From: Acuticoccus sediminis
Lineage (GTDB): Bacteria > Pseudomonadota > Alphaproteobacteria > Rhizobiales > Amorphaceae
Direction of reading: 5' to 3'
NCBI RefSeq assembly: GCF_003258595.1
Contig: NZ_QHHQ01000005.1
Span: 248,001-312,000, forward strand
DNA length: 64,000 bases
A program made the position numbers and the translations under genes. The notes beneath the pieces were generated by a model. It did not search any database. It had not been told where the DNA came from and saw nothing but the letters and a program-made list of their open reading frames with translations. The first letter of the stretch is position 1, and each line of letters opens with the position of its first letter. Positions 19,968 to 28,386 of the stretch are shown here, piece by piece.

Positions 19968-21350
19968 CTAGAGCGCGGCCAACACCCGCGCCCAGGAGCG
20001 GATGCCCTTGTGGAACGAGGACAGGTTGAACTTCTCGTTCGGCGAGTGGACGTTGTCGTCCTCGAGCGCGAAGCCGATCATCAGCGTGTCCATCCCGAGG
20101 CCGTACTTGAAGTCGTGCACGATCGGGATGGAGCCGCCCATGCCGACCATGGCGGTCTGCTTGCCCCACTCCGCGTTCAGCGCCTCCTCGCCGATCTTCA
20201 GGATCGGCCAGTCGGACGGCACGCGGAAGGCCGGGCCGTTGCCGTGCTTCTTGAACTCGACCGTGCAGTCCGCCGGCACCCGCTCGCGCACGAAGGCGCG
20301 GAAGGCCTCGCGGAGCTTGTCGGGATCCTGGTCGCCGACGAGGCGGAAGGAGACCTTCGCGTGCGCCTCGGCGGGGATCACGGTCTTGAAGCCCGTGCCG
20401 GTGTAGCCGCCCCACATGCCGTTCACTTCCAGCGTCGGACGCGCCCAGACCTGCTCGAGGACGGTCCGCCCCTCCTCGCCCGCCGGCGTCTCGAGGCCGA
20501 TCGGTCCGAGGAACTTCTCGGCCGTCATGTCGAGGCCGGCCCAGTTCTCCATCGTCTCGGCAGGCGTCTCGGTCACGCCCTCGTAGAAACCGGGCACGGT
20601 GACGCGGCCGGTCTCGTCGTGGAGGGCGGCGAGGATGCTCGCCAGCACGTGGTTCGGGTTGCGGGCCGGACCGCCGAACTGGCCGGAATGCAGGTCGCGG
20701 CTGGCGCACTTCACGGTAATCTCGTCGCCGACGAGGCCGCGCAGGCTGAGCGCGATCGCCGGCGTCTCGGCGTCCCACATCCCGGTGTCGCACACGAAGG
20801 CCGCGTCGCAGCGGATCTCCTCGCCGGACTTCGCCAGGAAGCCGGGAAGGCTCGGCGAGCCGGACTCCTCCTCGCCCTCGATGAGCACCGACACCGGCAC
20901 CGGCAGGCGTCCCTCGACGGCGAGGATTGCGCGCATGGCCTCGATGAAGGTCATGAGCTGCCCCTTATCGTCGCAGGCCCCGCGCGCGACGATGATCTTC
21001 GAGCCGTCCTCACGGGTGACGATGCGCGGCGCGAAGGGGTCCTCGTCCCACAGCTCCAGCGGGTCGACCGGCTGCACGTCGTAGTGGCCGTAGAAAAGAA
21101 TGTGCGGCTTGTCGCCCGTGGTCGGCTCCGCCGGCTTGGCGAGGACCATGGGCTTGCCGTCCGTGTCACGCACCTCCGCCAGGAAACCGAGCGCCGCCAG
21201 GTCCTCCTTGAGCCAGTGGGCGGCTTCGCGGCATTGCTCGTCGTAGGCGGGATCGGTCGAGATCGACGGGATCCTGAGCAGGGCGAACAGGCGCTCCAGG
21301 CTCTCGTCGATGTTGTCGTCGATGCGCTTCAGGATCGCGTCGATGTTCAT
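19968..21350 (-). CDS. M20 family metallo-dipeptidase
   Basis: 460-residue cytoplasmic di-zinc peptidase of the ArgE/DapE/CPG2 group. The metal-site motifs appear in order: FYGHYDVQPVDP (first His and Asp), ARGACDDKGQLMTFIEA (bridging Asp), IEGEEESGSPSL (catalytic Glu pair), CDTGMWD (Asp ligand) and a final His in the C-terminal SSFHKGIRSWARVLA. A dimerisation domain interrupts the catalytic domain from about residue 190 to 330. The sequence pattern is that of the dipeptidase branch acting on small dipeptides, but specificity is not determinable. It is divergent from mutA with 62 bp between starts. Confidence 0.9.
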   Translation of the reverse strand: MNIDAILKRIDDNIDESLERLFALLRIPSISTDPAYDEQCREAAHWLKEDLAALGFLAEVRDTDGKPMVLAKPAEPTTGDKPHILFYGHYDVQPVDPLELWDEDPFAPRIVTREDGSKIIVARGACDDKGQLMTFIEAMRAILAVEGRLPVPVSVLIEGEEESGSPSLPGFLAKSGEEIRCDAAFVCDTGMWDAETPAIALSLRGLVGDEITVKCASRDLHSGQFGGPARNPNHVLASILAALHDETGRVTVPGFYEGVTETPAETMENWAGLDMTAEKFLGPIGLETPAGEEGRTVLEQVWARPTLEVNGMWGGYTGTGFKTVIPAEAHAKVSFRLVGDQDPDKLREAFRAFVRERVPADCTVEFKKHGNGPAFRVPSDWPILKIGEEALNAEWGKQTAMVGMGGSIPIVHDFKYGLGMDTLMIGFALEDDNVHSPNEKFNLSSFHKGIRSWARVLAAL

Positions 21351-21364
21351 GAGGGTCCTTCAGG

Positions 21365-21394
21365 TTGCCTTCCGGGGTCGTCTGACAATAATGC
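21365..21394 (+). promoter_or_regulatory. candidate mutA promoter
   Basis: TTGCCT (21365-21370) and TAATGC (21389-21394) are separated by 18 bp and end 18 bases before the mutA start. The match to sigma-70 consensus is moderate; this is the only plausible pair I see in the short divergent gap. Confidence 0.3.
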
Positions 21395-21412
21395 ACCCGG
21401 GGGGAAAGCAAT

Positions 21413-22864
21413 ATGAGTAGCACAGCGCAAGAGTCGTTGCTGGGGGCCTGGCGGCCGCTGGCCGAAAAGGCGTTGAAAGGCCAAAGCCTTGACACGCTCG
21501 ATACCGAGACCGCGAGCGGCATCCGACTGGGCCCGCTCTTCGCGGCCGCGGACCCCTCCTATCTCGGCCGTCCGACGCTCGGCCCATGGCAGGTCGTCGC
21601 CCGCGCCGACGCGGCCGACGCCGCCGAGCAGGCCAGGACCGACCTCGAGAACGGCGTCGCCGCCCTCGCCCTCGTCTTCGCCGGAGCGCCGTCCGCCTTC
21701 GGCCGCGGCCTCGCCATCGGCAGTCTCGGCGAGCTCGACGCCGCGCTCGGCGGGGTGATGCTAGACATCGTCCCGCTCCGCCTCGAGGCCGGCCACGGCG
21801 CGCTCGCCGCCGCCGCCATGGTCGCGGCGCTCGCGGACAAGCGCGGCACCCGGCCCGCCGCGCTCCACGCCGGCATCGACCCCGTCGGCACCTTCGCCTT
21901 CACCGGCATCGCGCCGACGTGGTCCGACCCGTCCGCGCTCGCCGACGCCGTCGCCGGCGTAAAGGCGATCGGCGCGCCCGGCACCGCCCTCCTCGCCGAC
22001 GGACGCATCGCCGCCGAGGCCGGCGCCGCCCCCGCCACCGAGCTCGCCTTCGCGCTGCACAGCCTCGCCGCGATGCTGCGCCTCGCCGACGCAGGCGGCC
22101 TCGCGGCCGCCGATGCGCTCGCCGCGACGTCGATGGCGCTGTCGGCGAACGAGAACCAGTTCGCGACCATCGCCAAGTTCCGCGCCGCGCGGCGTCTGCA
22201 CCGCCTCGTGGCCGACGCGTGCGGCTCCGACGCCCCGCTCGTGCTGCACGGCGAGACGGCGCGGCGGATGCTCGCCTACTCCGACCCGCAGACGAACCTC
22301 CTGCGCCTCACCATCGCGACCTTCGCCGCCGGTGTCGGCGGGGCGGACAGCGTCTCGGTGCTCCCCTTCGACGCCGAGGCGAGCCCTTTCGCCCGCCGCA
22401 TGGCCCGCAACATCCAGTCGCTCCTCATCGAGGAGTCCCACGTCGGCCGCCTGTCTGACGCGGGTGCCGGGTCGGGCGCGGTCGAGGCCTACACCGACGC
22501 CCTCGCCGAGGCCGCGTGGACGCGCTTCCAGCTCTTCGAGAGCGAGGGCGACGCGGTGGCGAGCGGCAAGGTCGCCGAGATGGTCGCCTCCGACCGCGCG
22601 TCCGCGGAAAAGAAGCTCGCGGCGAAGGACCGTGTCATGATCGGCGTCACGATCCATCCGCCGACGACCGCGACCCCGGTGCCGCCGGAGCCGGCCGCCT
22701 CGCCGCTCCCCACCGGCACCTTCGCCGCCGGCGACTTCGCGAGCCTCAAGGCGGCGAGCGCCGACGGCTCGAGCCTCGCCGATCTCGCGATCGCGCCGCC
22801 TGCCGACGCGGCCACCTGTCCCCCGCTGACGCCCTCGCGCGTCGCGGCGTCCTTCGGAGGCTGA
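21413..22864 (+). CDS. mutA: methylmalonyl-CoA mutase, small (beta) subunit
   Basis: 483-residue non-catalytic subunit of the heterodimeric B12-dependent mutase that interconverts (R)-methylmalonyl-CoA and succinyl-CoA in propionate and branched-chain amino-acid catabolism. The family's barrel segment LSANENQFATIAKFRAARRL and YSDPQTNLLRLTIATFAAGV are clear, while the C-terminal part lacks the DxHxxG cobalamin-binding signature, as expected for this subunit. The sequence is unusually Ala-rich. The start follows GGGGGAAAG. mutB begins three bases after its stop. Confidence 0.92.
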   Translation: MSSTAQESLLGAWRPLAEKALKGQSLDTLDTETASGIRLGPLFAAADPSYLGRPTLGPWQVVARADAADAAEQARTDLENGVAALALVFAGAPSAFGRGLAIGSLGELDAALGGVMLDIVPLRLEAGHGALAAAAMVAALADKRGTRPAALHAGIDPVGTFAFTGIAPTWSDPSALADAVAGVKAIGAPGTALLADGRIAAEAGAAPATELAFALHSLAAMLRLADAGGLAAADALAATSMALSANENQFATIAKFRAARRLHRLVADACGSDAPLVLHGETARRMLAYSDPQTNLLRLTIATFAAGVGGADSVSVLPFDAEASPFARRMARNIQSLLIEESHVGRLSDAGAGSGAVEAYTDALAEAAWTRFQLFESEGDAVASGKVAEMVASDRASAEKKLAAKDRVMIGVTIHPPTTATPVPPEPAASPLPTGTFAAGDFASLKAASADGSSLADLAIAPPADAATCPPLTPSRVAASFGG

Positions 22865-22867
22865 CCC

Positions 22868-25018
22868 ATGGTCCCTGACTTCCGCACCCTCGCCTACAGG
22901 AAAGCCGCCGCCCGGGCGCCCGCCGCGGGCGAGCCCTGGATGACGGCCGAAGGAATCGCCATCGCCCCGATGACCGGCGCCGACGCGGTCGAGGGCCTCC
23001 CCCTCGACAGCGTCCCCGGCAAGGCGCCCTACATCCGCGGGCCGTACCCGACGATGTATGTCCAGAAGCCCTGGACGATCCGCCAGTACGCCGGCTTCTC
23101 GACCGCCGAGGAGTCCAACGCCTTCTACCGCCGCAACCTCGCCGCGGGTCAGAAGGGCCTCTCGGTGGCGTTCGACCTCGCCACCCACCGCGGCTACGAT
23201 TCGGACCACCCGCGCGTCACCGGCGACGTCGGCATGGCGGGCGTCGCGATCGACTCGATCCTCGACATGCGGACCCTCTTCGACGGGATCCCGCTGGACC
23301 AGATGTCCGTGTCGATGACGATGAACGGGGCCGTTCTGCCGGTCCTGGCCCTCTACATCGTCGCGGCGGAGGAGCAGGGCGTCCCGCAGAAGGCCCTCTC
23401 CGGAACCATTCAGAACGACATTCTGAAGGAGTTCATGGTCCGCAACACGTTCATCTACCCGCCTCGCCCGTCGATGCGGATCGTGTCGGACATCTTCGCC
23501 TACACCGCCGAGCACATGCCGCGGTACAACTCGATCTCGATCTCCGGCTACCACATGCAGGAGGCCGGAGCGACGGCGGACCTCGAGCTCGCCTACACCA
23601 TCGCCGACGGCCTCGAGTACATCCGCACCGGCGTCGCGGCGGGCCTCGACGTCGACAGCTTCGCGCCGCGCCTCTCGTTCTTCTGGGCGATCGGCATGCA
23701 CTTCTTCATGGAAGTCGCGAAGATGCGCGCCGCCCGCTACCTCTGGGCCTCGCTGGTGCAGAAGGAGTTCGGGCCGAAGGACCCGCGCTCCACGTCCCTG
23801 CGCACGCACTGCCAGACCTCCGGCTGGTCGCTGACGGCGCAGGACGTCTACAACAACGTCGCCCGCACCATGATCGAGGCGATGGCCGCGACCCAGGGCG
23901 GCACCCAGTCGCTCCACACCAACGCGCTCGACGAGGCTCTTGCCCTGCCGACGGACTTCTCCGCCCGCATCGCCCGCAACACGCAGCTCGTCATCGCCGA
24001 GGAGAGCGGCACGACGCGCTTCATCGACCCCTGGGGCGGCGCGCCCGCGGTGGAGCGGCTGACGCACGACCTCGTCGCCCGCGCCATGACCCACATCGCG
24101 GAGGTCGAGAGCCTCGGCGGCATGGCCAAGGCGATCGAGGCCGGCACGCCCAAGCTGCGCATCGAGGAGGCGGCCGCGCGCGCCCAGGCGAAGATCGATT
24201 CCGGCGAGCAGACCGTCGTTGGCGTCAACAAGTACAAGCCCGACGTCGACCCCGGCGTCGACGTCCTCAAGGTGGACAATGCCGACGTGCGCCGCCGCCA
24301 GCTCGCCAAGCTGGAGAAGCTGCGCTCCGAGCGGGACGAAGTCGCCACCAAGGCCGCACTCGCCGCGCTGGAGAACGGCGCGAAGGGCGGCGGCAACCTC
24401 CTCGCGCTCTGCATCGACGCGGCCCGCGCGCACGCCACCGTCGGCGAGATGAGCGACGCCATGGAGCGCGCCTTCGGCCGCCACACCGCCGAGATCAAGG
24501 CGATCACCGGCGTCTACAAACGGGAGGCCGGGAAGATGGGCAAGCGCATCGACGACGTCCGCCGCATGGCCGACGCCTTCGCGGAGGCCGACGGCCGTCG
24601 CCCGCGCATCCTCGTCGCCAAGATGGGCCAGGACGGGCACGACCGCGGCCAGAAGGTCATCGCCTCCGCGTTCGCCGACCTCGGCTTCGACGTCGACATC
24701 GGCCCCCTCTTCGCCACCCCCGAGGAATGCGCCCGCCAGGCCGTCGACAACGACGTCCACATCGTCGGCGTCTCGTCCCTCGCCGGCTCGCACCTGACGC
24801 TCCTGCCGGAGCTGAAGGCGGCGCTCGCCAAGGAGGGCGCCGGCGACGTCCTCATCGCCATCGGCGGCGTCATCCCCCCGGGCGACGTCGCGGAGCTGAA
24901 GGAGATGGGCGCCGCGGCGATCTTCCCGCCGGGCACGGTCATCGCCGACGCCGCGGAGGGGCTCATCCTGGAGCTGAACCGCCGGCTCGGCTACGTCCCG
25001 CGCCAGGCCGCCGAGTAG
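22868..25018 (+). CDS. mutB: methylmalonyl-CoA mutase, large (catalytic) subunit
   Basis: 716 residues. The N-terminal TIM barrel carries the CoA-substrate region ([20 protein letters not shown], with the catalytic Tyr in TMY) and the strongly conserved stretches [20 protein letters not shown] and [20 protein letters not shown]. The C-terminal Rossmann domain binds adenosylcobalamin base-off: [20 protein letters not shown] supplies the axial His, followed by [13 protein letters not shown] and [10 protein letters not shown]. All key residues are present. It is co-transcribed with mutA and with the cytidine deaminase that starts two bases after its stop. The helper GTPase gene meaB is downstream but not contiguous. 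Confidence 0.96.
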   Translation: MVPDFRTLAYRKAAARAPAAGEPWMTAEGIAIAPMTGADAVEGLPLDSVPGKAPYIRGPYPTMYVQKPWTIRQYAGFSTAEESNAFYRRNLAAGQKGLSVAFDLATHRGYDSDHPRVTGDVGMAGVAIDSILDMRTLFDGIPLDQMSVSMTMNGAVLPVLALYIVAAEEQGVPQKALSGTIQNDILKEFMVRNTFIYPPRPSMRIVSDIFAYTAEHMPRYNSISISGYHMQEAGATADLELAYTIADGLEYIRTGVAAGLDVDSFAPRLSFFWAIGMHFFMEVAKMRAARYLWASLVQKEFGPKDPRSTSLRTHCQTSGWSLTAQDVYNNVARTMIEAMAATQGGTQSLHTNALDEALALPTDFSARIARNTQLVIAEESGTTRFIDPWGGAPAVERLTHDLVARAMTHIAEVESLGGMAKAIEAGTPKLRIEEAAARAQAKIDSGEQTVVGVNKYKPDVDPGVDVLKVDNADVRRRQLAKLEKLRSERDEVATKAALAALENGAKGGGNLLALCIDAARAHATVGEMSDAMERAFGRHTAEIKAITGVYKREAGKMGKRIDDVRRMADAFAEADGRRPRILVAKMGQDGHDRGQKVIASAFADLGFDVDIGPLFATPEECARQAVDNDVHIVGVSSLAGSHLTLLPELKAALAKEGAGDVLIAIGGVIPPGDVAELKEMGAAAIFPPGTVIADAAEGLILELNRRLGYVPRQAAE

Positions 25019-25020
25019 CG

Positions 25021-25455
25021 ATGGCCGAGCTCTCGGCCGACGAGACCGCCCTCCTCGCGGCCGCCCGCGAGGTCGCGGCGCGCGCGTACGCCCCGTATTC
25101 GGGCTTCCACGTCGGCGCCGCGATCCGGGCGGAGGACGGCCGCGTCTTCACCGCCGCCAATGTCGAGAACGCCTCCTACGGCCTGTCGCTCTGCGCCGAG
25201 ACCAACGCGGCGATGGCGGCCGCCGTCGCGGGCGTGCGCCGCCTCACCCATGTCGCCGTCGTCGGCTACCGCGCCGCGACGCCGACGGCACCGGCGCTCG
25301 CCACGCCGTGCGGGCGCTGCCGGCAGGTCCTCAACGAGTTCGCCGGTCCCGAGGCGCGCGTCATCATCGGTGACGCGGACGGCAGCAGCGTCCTCGCGCT
25401 CACCCTCGGCGAGCTCCTCCCACACGCCTTCGGTCCGCGGCAACTCGAGCCCTGA
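25021..25455 (+). CDS. cdd: cytidine deaminase
   Basis: 144-residue homotetrameric-type cytidine deaminase for pyrimidine salvage. The zinc site is complete: SLCAETNAA (Cys ligand and catalytic Glu) and TPCGRCRQVLNEF (two Cys ligands). The substrate-recognition segment YAPYSGFHVGAAIRAEDGRV and ANVENASYGLS are also conserved. It starts two bases after the mutB stop, so it is probably translated from the mutAB message, an unusual pairing of propionate metabolism with pyrimidine salvage. Confidence 0.93.
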   Translation: MAELSADETALLAAAREVAARAYAPYSGFHVGAAIRAEDGRVFTAANVENASYGLSLCAETNAAMAAAVAGVRRLTHVAVVGYRAATPTAPALATPCGRCRQVLNEFAGPEARVIIGDADGSSVLALTLGELLPHAFGPRQLEP

Positions 25456-25461
25456 ACGAAA

Positions 25462-25489
25462 GCCCCGATCCGCCTGAGCGAACCGGGGC
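25462..25489. terminator. bidirectional hairpin between cdd and the NPQP-repeat gene
   Basis: GCCCCG (25462-25467) pairs with CGGGGC (25484-25489), with an inner CGC/GCG stem around the loop CTGA. It lies between two convergent stop codons and is preceded by GAAA on the plus strand, that is TTTC after it on the minus strand. Terminator function is inferred from position. Confidence 0.45.
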
Positions 25490-25497
25490 CGACATCC

Positions 25498-25920
25498 TCA
25501 GAAGAGGAAGAGATCGCCGGCCGCGGGCGGTTCCGGCTGCGGATTGAAGCCGAAGATGCCGAAGTCGAACGGCGGCGGTTCCGGCTGGGGGTTGAAGCCC
25601 ACGGTGCCGAAGTCGAACGGTGGCGGCTCCGGCTGGGGGTTGAAGCCCACCAGCTCGCCCGGCGGAATCGGCTGGGGGTTGAGGCCGACGAACTCGCCGG
25701 GAGGGATCGGTTGCGGGTTCAGCCCGGCAATCTCCCCCGGAGGGATCGGCTGCGGATTGAGCCCCACGAACTCACCGGGCGGGATCGGCTGCGGGTTGAG
25801 GCCCCGCTCGTCGATGGGCGGGTCGGGTTGCGGATTGAAGCTGCGCCAGGACAGCTCCGATCCAGGTCCCATCAGCGAGTCGCGGTCAACGAAGACGTCG
25901 AAATGGCTTTTGTTGTCCAT
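25498..25920 (-). CDS. NPQP-repeat protein of unknown function
   Basis: 140 residues with no recognised domain. After a 27-residue acidic N-terminus (MDNKSHFDVFVDRDSL...) the whole protein is built from eight copies of NPQP[D/I/E]PP. They are one NPQPDPP unit, four 13-residue units of the form LNPQPIPPGEFVG, and three FNPQPEPP units, two of which are spaced by PFDFG-x-x-G. It ends in GDLFLF. There is no signal peptide or membrane segment. Proline-rich repeats of this type suggest an extended, polyproline-like chain that could be a binding scaffold or linker, but this is inference. GGAGAA before the ATG supports the start. It is a lone gene in an accessory patch, next to a dehydratase fragment. 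Confidence 0.7.
   Translation of the reverse strand: MDNKSHFDVFVDRDSLMGPGSELSWRSFNPQPDPPIDERGLNPQPIPPGEFVGLNPQPIPPGEIAGLNPQPIPPGEFVGLNPQPIPPGELVGFNPQPEPPPFDFGTVGFNPQPEPPPFDFGIFGFNPQPEPPAAGDLFLF
25660..25850 (-). repeat. in-gene tandem repeats encoding NPQP units
   Basis: Within the repeat gene, about four 39-bp units encode L/FNPQPIPPGE(F/I/L)(V/A)G. They are close in DNA sequence but differ at wobble positions, so the array is not freshly duplicated. It is coding sequence and not a CRISPR array. Confidence 0.65.
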
Positions 25921-26091
25921 GCTCGTTCTCCGGTTGCGGCCCCCTCTGTCAGGGCGCCATGACGGAGCAGATCGCGCCGCCCGCGCGATCGGGCTGTGTG
26001 GAGCGTCACACCCCACACGTTAACCGCAGCGTTCACGAACCTGTGCGTGCTGCCGCCGCCCCCCAAGCGGGGCCGACCCGTCTCGGGGCTT

Positions 26092-26360
26092 CGGGACGTC
26101 CCCGCCTCGCGCCCCGACACGATGGTGACGTCCACCGGCGGCCCGCCCGCCAGCGTGATGCCGCGCTTCAGCGCCTCGATGATGCCCGGCGTGTCGCGGT
26201 GGCAGGCGTTGTCGCCGGAGGTGTGGTGTTGGCGATGCCGATGACCGGCTGGTCCGGCGCGCCGTCGCAGTAGTCCATCGCCGCGATGAAGGCGTTGCGC
26301 AGGAACGGCGAGGCCCTGGCGTCGCGCGGGTCCGCACGCCCCGGGCGCCTGACGCGGCCT
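26092..26360 (-). pseudogene. fragment of an IlvD/Edd family dehydratase
   Basis: On the minus strand one frame reads RASPFLRNAFIAAMDYCDG, then APDQPVIGIANTTP. Near 26220 the frame shifts and continues SGDNACHRDTPGIIEALKRG, then ITLAGGPPVDVTIVSGREAGT. This is the N-terminal part of a dihydroxy-acid/sugar-acid dehydratase, including the substrate-channel region and the GIAN motif. The rest of the roughly 570-residue protein, including the later Fe-S cysteines, is absent. The fragment is frameshifted, truncated at both ends and has no own ribosome site, so it is not functional. Confidence 0.55.
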
Positions 26361-26800
26361 CGATCATCCGAAGTGTGATGCAGACCACAGCATTCGCGGC
26401 TCAACGGGACCATATCAGTGGTGTCGAAGGGCACAGCGCCCACCGACACCGCGGACGGATCGGTTTTCAGTGTCTGCGGTCGTTTCAGTATCCCGTTGGA
26501 GTTGCCCGGGCACGCTTCGTTCCGATTTTCAAGGCGAAGCCGGCCCGGGAGCGGCCCACAGCCAATGGTTTTCGGCGTGTGGCTCAATTTAGACCGAATT
26601 GATTTCAGTCGGTCGCGTCGCTCCGGTCTCTCCGGAGCGGCGCTTTTTTGGTGGACGGTATTGTGGCGAATTGGCAACGTGCGACAACGAGGCTTGCCCG
26701 CTGCCCGCCGGTCCGAACAATTGCGCACAAGCGCTTCGGGCTTCGTTCAAGGGTGCAATGCACAGGGTGCGGACGCTTTGGCCTCCTGGGCGTTCTGAAC
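26361..26800. other. intergenic stretch without a recognisable protein gene
   Basis: About 440 bp, visibly richer in A/T than its surroundings. No frame looks like a protein. It contains a strong plus-strand intrinsic terminator at 26619-26649 with no gene in front of it, and the upstream region of the lipoprotein gene at 26801. A small untranslated RNA ending at that terminator is possible. Confidence 0.4.
26619..26649 (+). terminator. strong intrinsic terminator with no upstream gene
   Basis: CGCTCCGG, loop TCTCT and CCGGAGCG form a perfect 8-bp stem at 26619-26639, followed by GCGC and six T at 26644-26649. Only the plus strand has the T-run. No plus-strand gene ends within 1.1 kb upstream, the nearest being cdd. 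It therefore marks the 3' end of either an unannotated small RNA or a lost gene. Confidence 0.75.
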
Positions 26801-27367
26801 ATGTCTCGATTTCTTCCTCTTCTCCTCGCTTGTGCCGCACTCGGTGGATGTGTCGCGGCCGAACCGCTCTCGGCGGACCGGGTCTCGTCCGACACCTGGC
26901 TCCAGATGACCGACGACGGGATCGGCACGCTGCGCACCGGCACGCCGTTCCGCGAAGATGCGATGTCGGTCGTCGCGCCGAACGCCGAGATCCGTTCGAT
27001 CCAGACCGCGAACGAGACGCGGACCGAATGGACGCAGGCCGCGTTCATCGGCGAAGTGCAGGCGGTGCAGTTCTTCAAGGGTCCGAACAACACGATCGGC
27101 GAGATCCACGGCGTCTCGCAGCACCTCATCGGCCCCAACGGCGAGCGGATCGGCATGACGATGGCGCAGGCCCGCGTCTCCCGCCGCGACTGCCGCAACG
27201 GCGAGTCGCTCTGGCGCGGCATGGCGGTGTGCAAGGCGCGCGGCGCGCCCCATATCCAGCTCGTGTTTTCCATCCCGCAATATGACGGTCCGTTCGACGA
27301 GCTCCCCTCGTCCGAGGACCTGCAACGCGCCGAACTGCAGCGGATCGTGTGGCACGCCAAGAGCTGA
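26801..27367 (+). CDS. lipoprotein, DUF1131-like
   Basis: 188 residues. The N-terminus MSRFLPLLLACAALGGC is a lipoprotein signal with lipobox LGGC, so the product should be a membrane-anchored periplasmic protein. The body resembles DUF1131/YfeY-type lipoproteins: GIGTLRTGTPFRED, GPNGERIGMTMAQARVSRRD, GMAVCKARGAPHIQLVF and the C-terminal DLQRAELQRIVW. Two Cys (SRRDCRNG and AVCKA) may form a disulfide. No function is known for the family beyond envelope localisation. Its last codons overlap the GTG start of meaB by 19 bases, implying co-translation. Confidence 0.65.
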   Translation: MSRFLPLLLACAALGGCVAAEPLSADRVSSDTWLQMTDDGIGTLRTGTPFREDAMSVVAPNAEIRSIQTANETRTEWTQAAFIGEVQAVQFFKGPNNTIGEIHGVSQHLIGPNGERIGMTMAQARVSRRDCRNGESLWRGMAVCKARGAPHIQLVFSIPQYDGPFDELPSSEDLQRAELQRIVWHAKS

Positions 27368-28314
27368 CCGACCTCGCCGTCCGCGTCCGCGCGGGGGAAC
27401 GCGCGGCCCTGGCGCGCGCGATCACCCTCGTCGAATCGCGCCGGGCCGAGCACCGCGCCGACGCCGCCGCGCTGATCCAGGAGGTTCTGCCGGCCACCGG
27501 CAAGGCCCTGCGCGTCGGTATCACCGGCGTCCCGGGCGTCGGCAAGTCGACGCTCATCGACGCCCTCGGCACGATGCTGATCGAGCAGGGCGAGCGCGTC
27601 GCGGTTCTCGCCATCGACCCCTCCTCGACGCGCACCGGCGGCGCCATCCTCGGCGACAAGACGCGCATGGCGAACCTTTCTGCGCGGCGCGAGGCGTTCA
27701 TCCGCCCCTCCCCCTCGGCCGGATCGCTCGGTGGCGTCGCGGCCCGCACGCGCGAGGCGATGCTGCTCGCGGAGGCCGCTGGCTTCACGGTGATCATCGT
27801 CGAGACCGTGGGCGTCGGGCAGTCCGAGCTCGCCGTGGCGGACATGGTCGACACGTACCTCGCGCTGATGCTGCCCGGCGCGGGCGACGAGCTGCAGGGC
27901 ATCAAGAAGGGCCTTCTGGAGCGTGCGGACATCATCGCCGTCAACAAGGCGGACGGCGACGCGGTCTCGGCCGCGCGCATCGCGGCCGCCGAGCTGATCA
28001 GCGCCGTGAAGATCCTCGCCACCGACGCGCCGCCGGAGGTCCTCACCGTCTCCGCCCGCACCGGCGAGAAGCTCGCCGCGCTGTGGGCATCGATCGTCGG
28101 GCACCGCGACCGACTCGCGTCCTCGGGCGCCCTCGACGTGCGGCGGCGCGAACAGAACGTCGTCTGGATGCGCGACATGATCGCCGACGGCCTCCAGGCC
28201 TACCTCGCGCAGTATGCCGGCGACGCGCTCGCCGCCACGACCGACGCCGTCAGGTCCGGCAACCTTGCGCCGAGCGTCGGCGCGCAGGAGATCCTCGCCC
28301 GCCTCCCGCGCTGA
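27349..28314 (+). CDS. meaB: methylmalonyl-CoA mutase chaperone GTPase MeaB (ArgK family)
   Basis: 321-residue G3E-family P-loop GTPase that protects methylmalonyl-CoA mutase and gates its cobalamin loading. Motifs: G1 GVPGVGKSTLIDALG; IDPSSTRTGGAILGDKTRM; the family-specific SPSAGSLGGVAARTREAM; G3-like IIVETVGVGQSE; and G4 VNKADGD. A C-terminal dimerisation helix region follows. The start is GTG at 27349, inside the end of the lipoprotein gene. Its partner mutAB is about 2.3 kb upstream in the same direction, interrupted by an oppositely oriented repeat gene and a pseudogene. Confidence 0.93.
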   Translation: MARQELTDLAVRVRAGERAALARAITLVESRRAEHRADAAALIQEVLPATGKALRVGITGVPGVGKSTLIDALGTMLIEQGERVAVLAIDPSSTRTGGAILGDKTRMANLSARREAFIRPSPSAGSLGGVAARTREAMLLAEAAGFTVIIVETVGVGQSELAVADMVDTYLALMLPGAGDELQGIKKGLLERADIIAVNKADGDAVSAARIAAAELISAVKILATDAPPEVLTVSARTGEKLAALWASIVGHRDRLASSGALDVRRREQNVVWMRDMIADGLQAYLAQYAGDALAATTDAVRSGNLAPSVGAQEILARLPR

Positions 28315-28386
28315 CGCCGTCGCAGGCAACGCTGCCGCCAGTCTCGCCTGCTAGGCAGGGCGGACGGACTGGGAGCGCGTTCGGCG

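Noticed and set aside
21761-24793. About 1000-codon antisense frame opposite mutA-mutB
   Set aside because: Shadow of two well-supported mutase genes; composition typical of reverse reading of GC-rich codons.
25498-25920. Possible CRISPR array from the regular repeats
   Set aside because: Repeats are contiguous coding units of 39-48 bp with no unique spacers and a conserved reading frame.
26400-26800. Candidate small protein frames on the plus strand
   Set aside because: No ribosome site, no family similarity visible and codon use unlike the neighbours.
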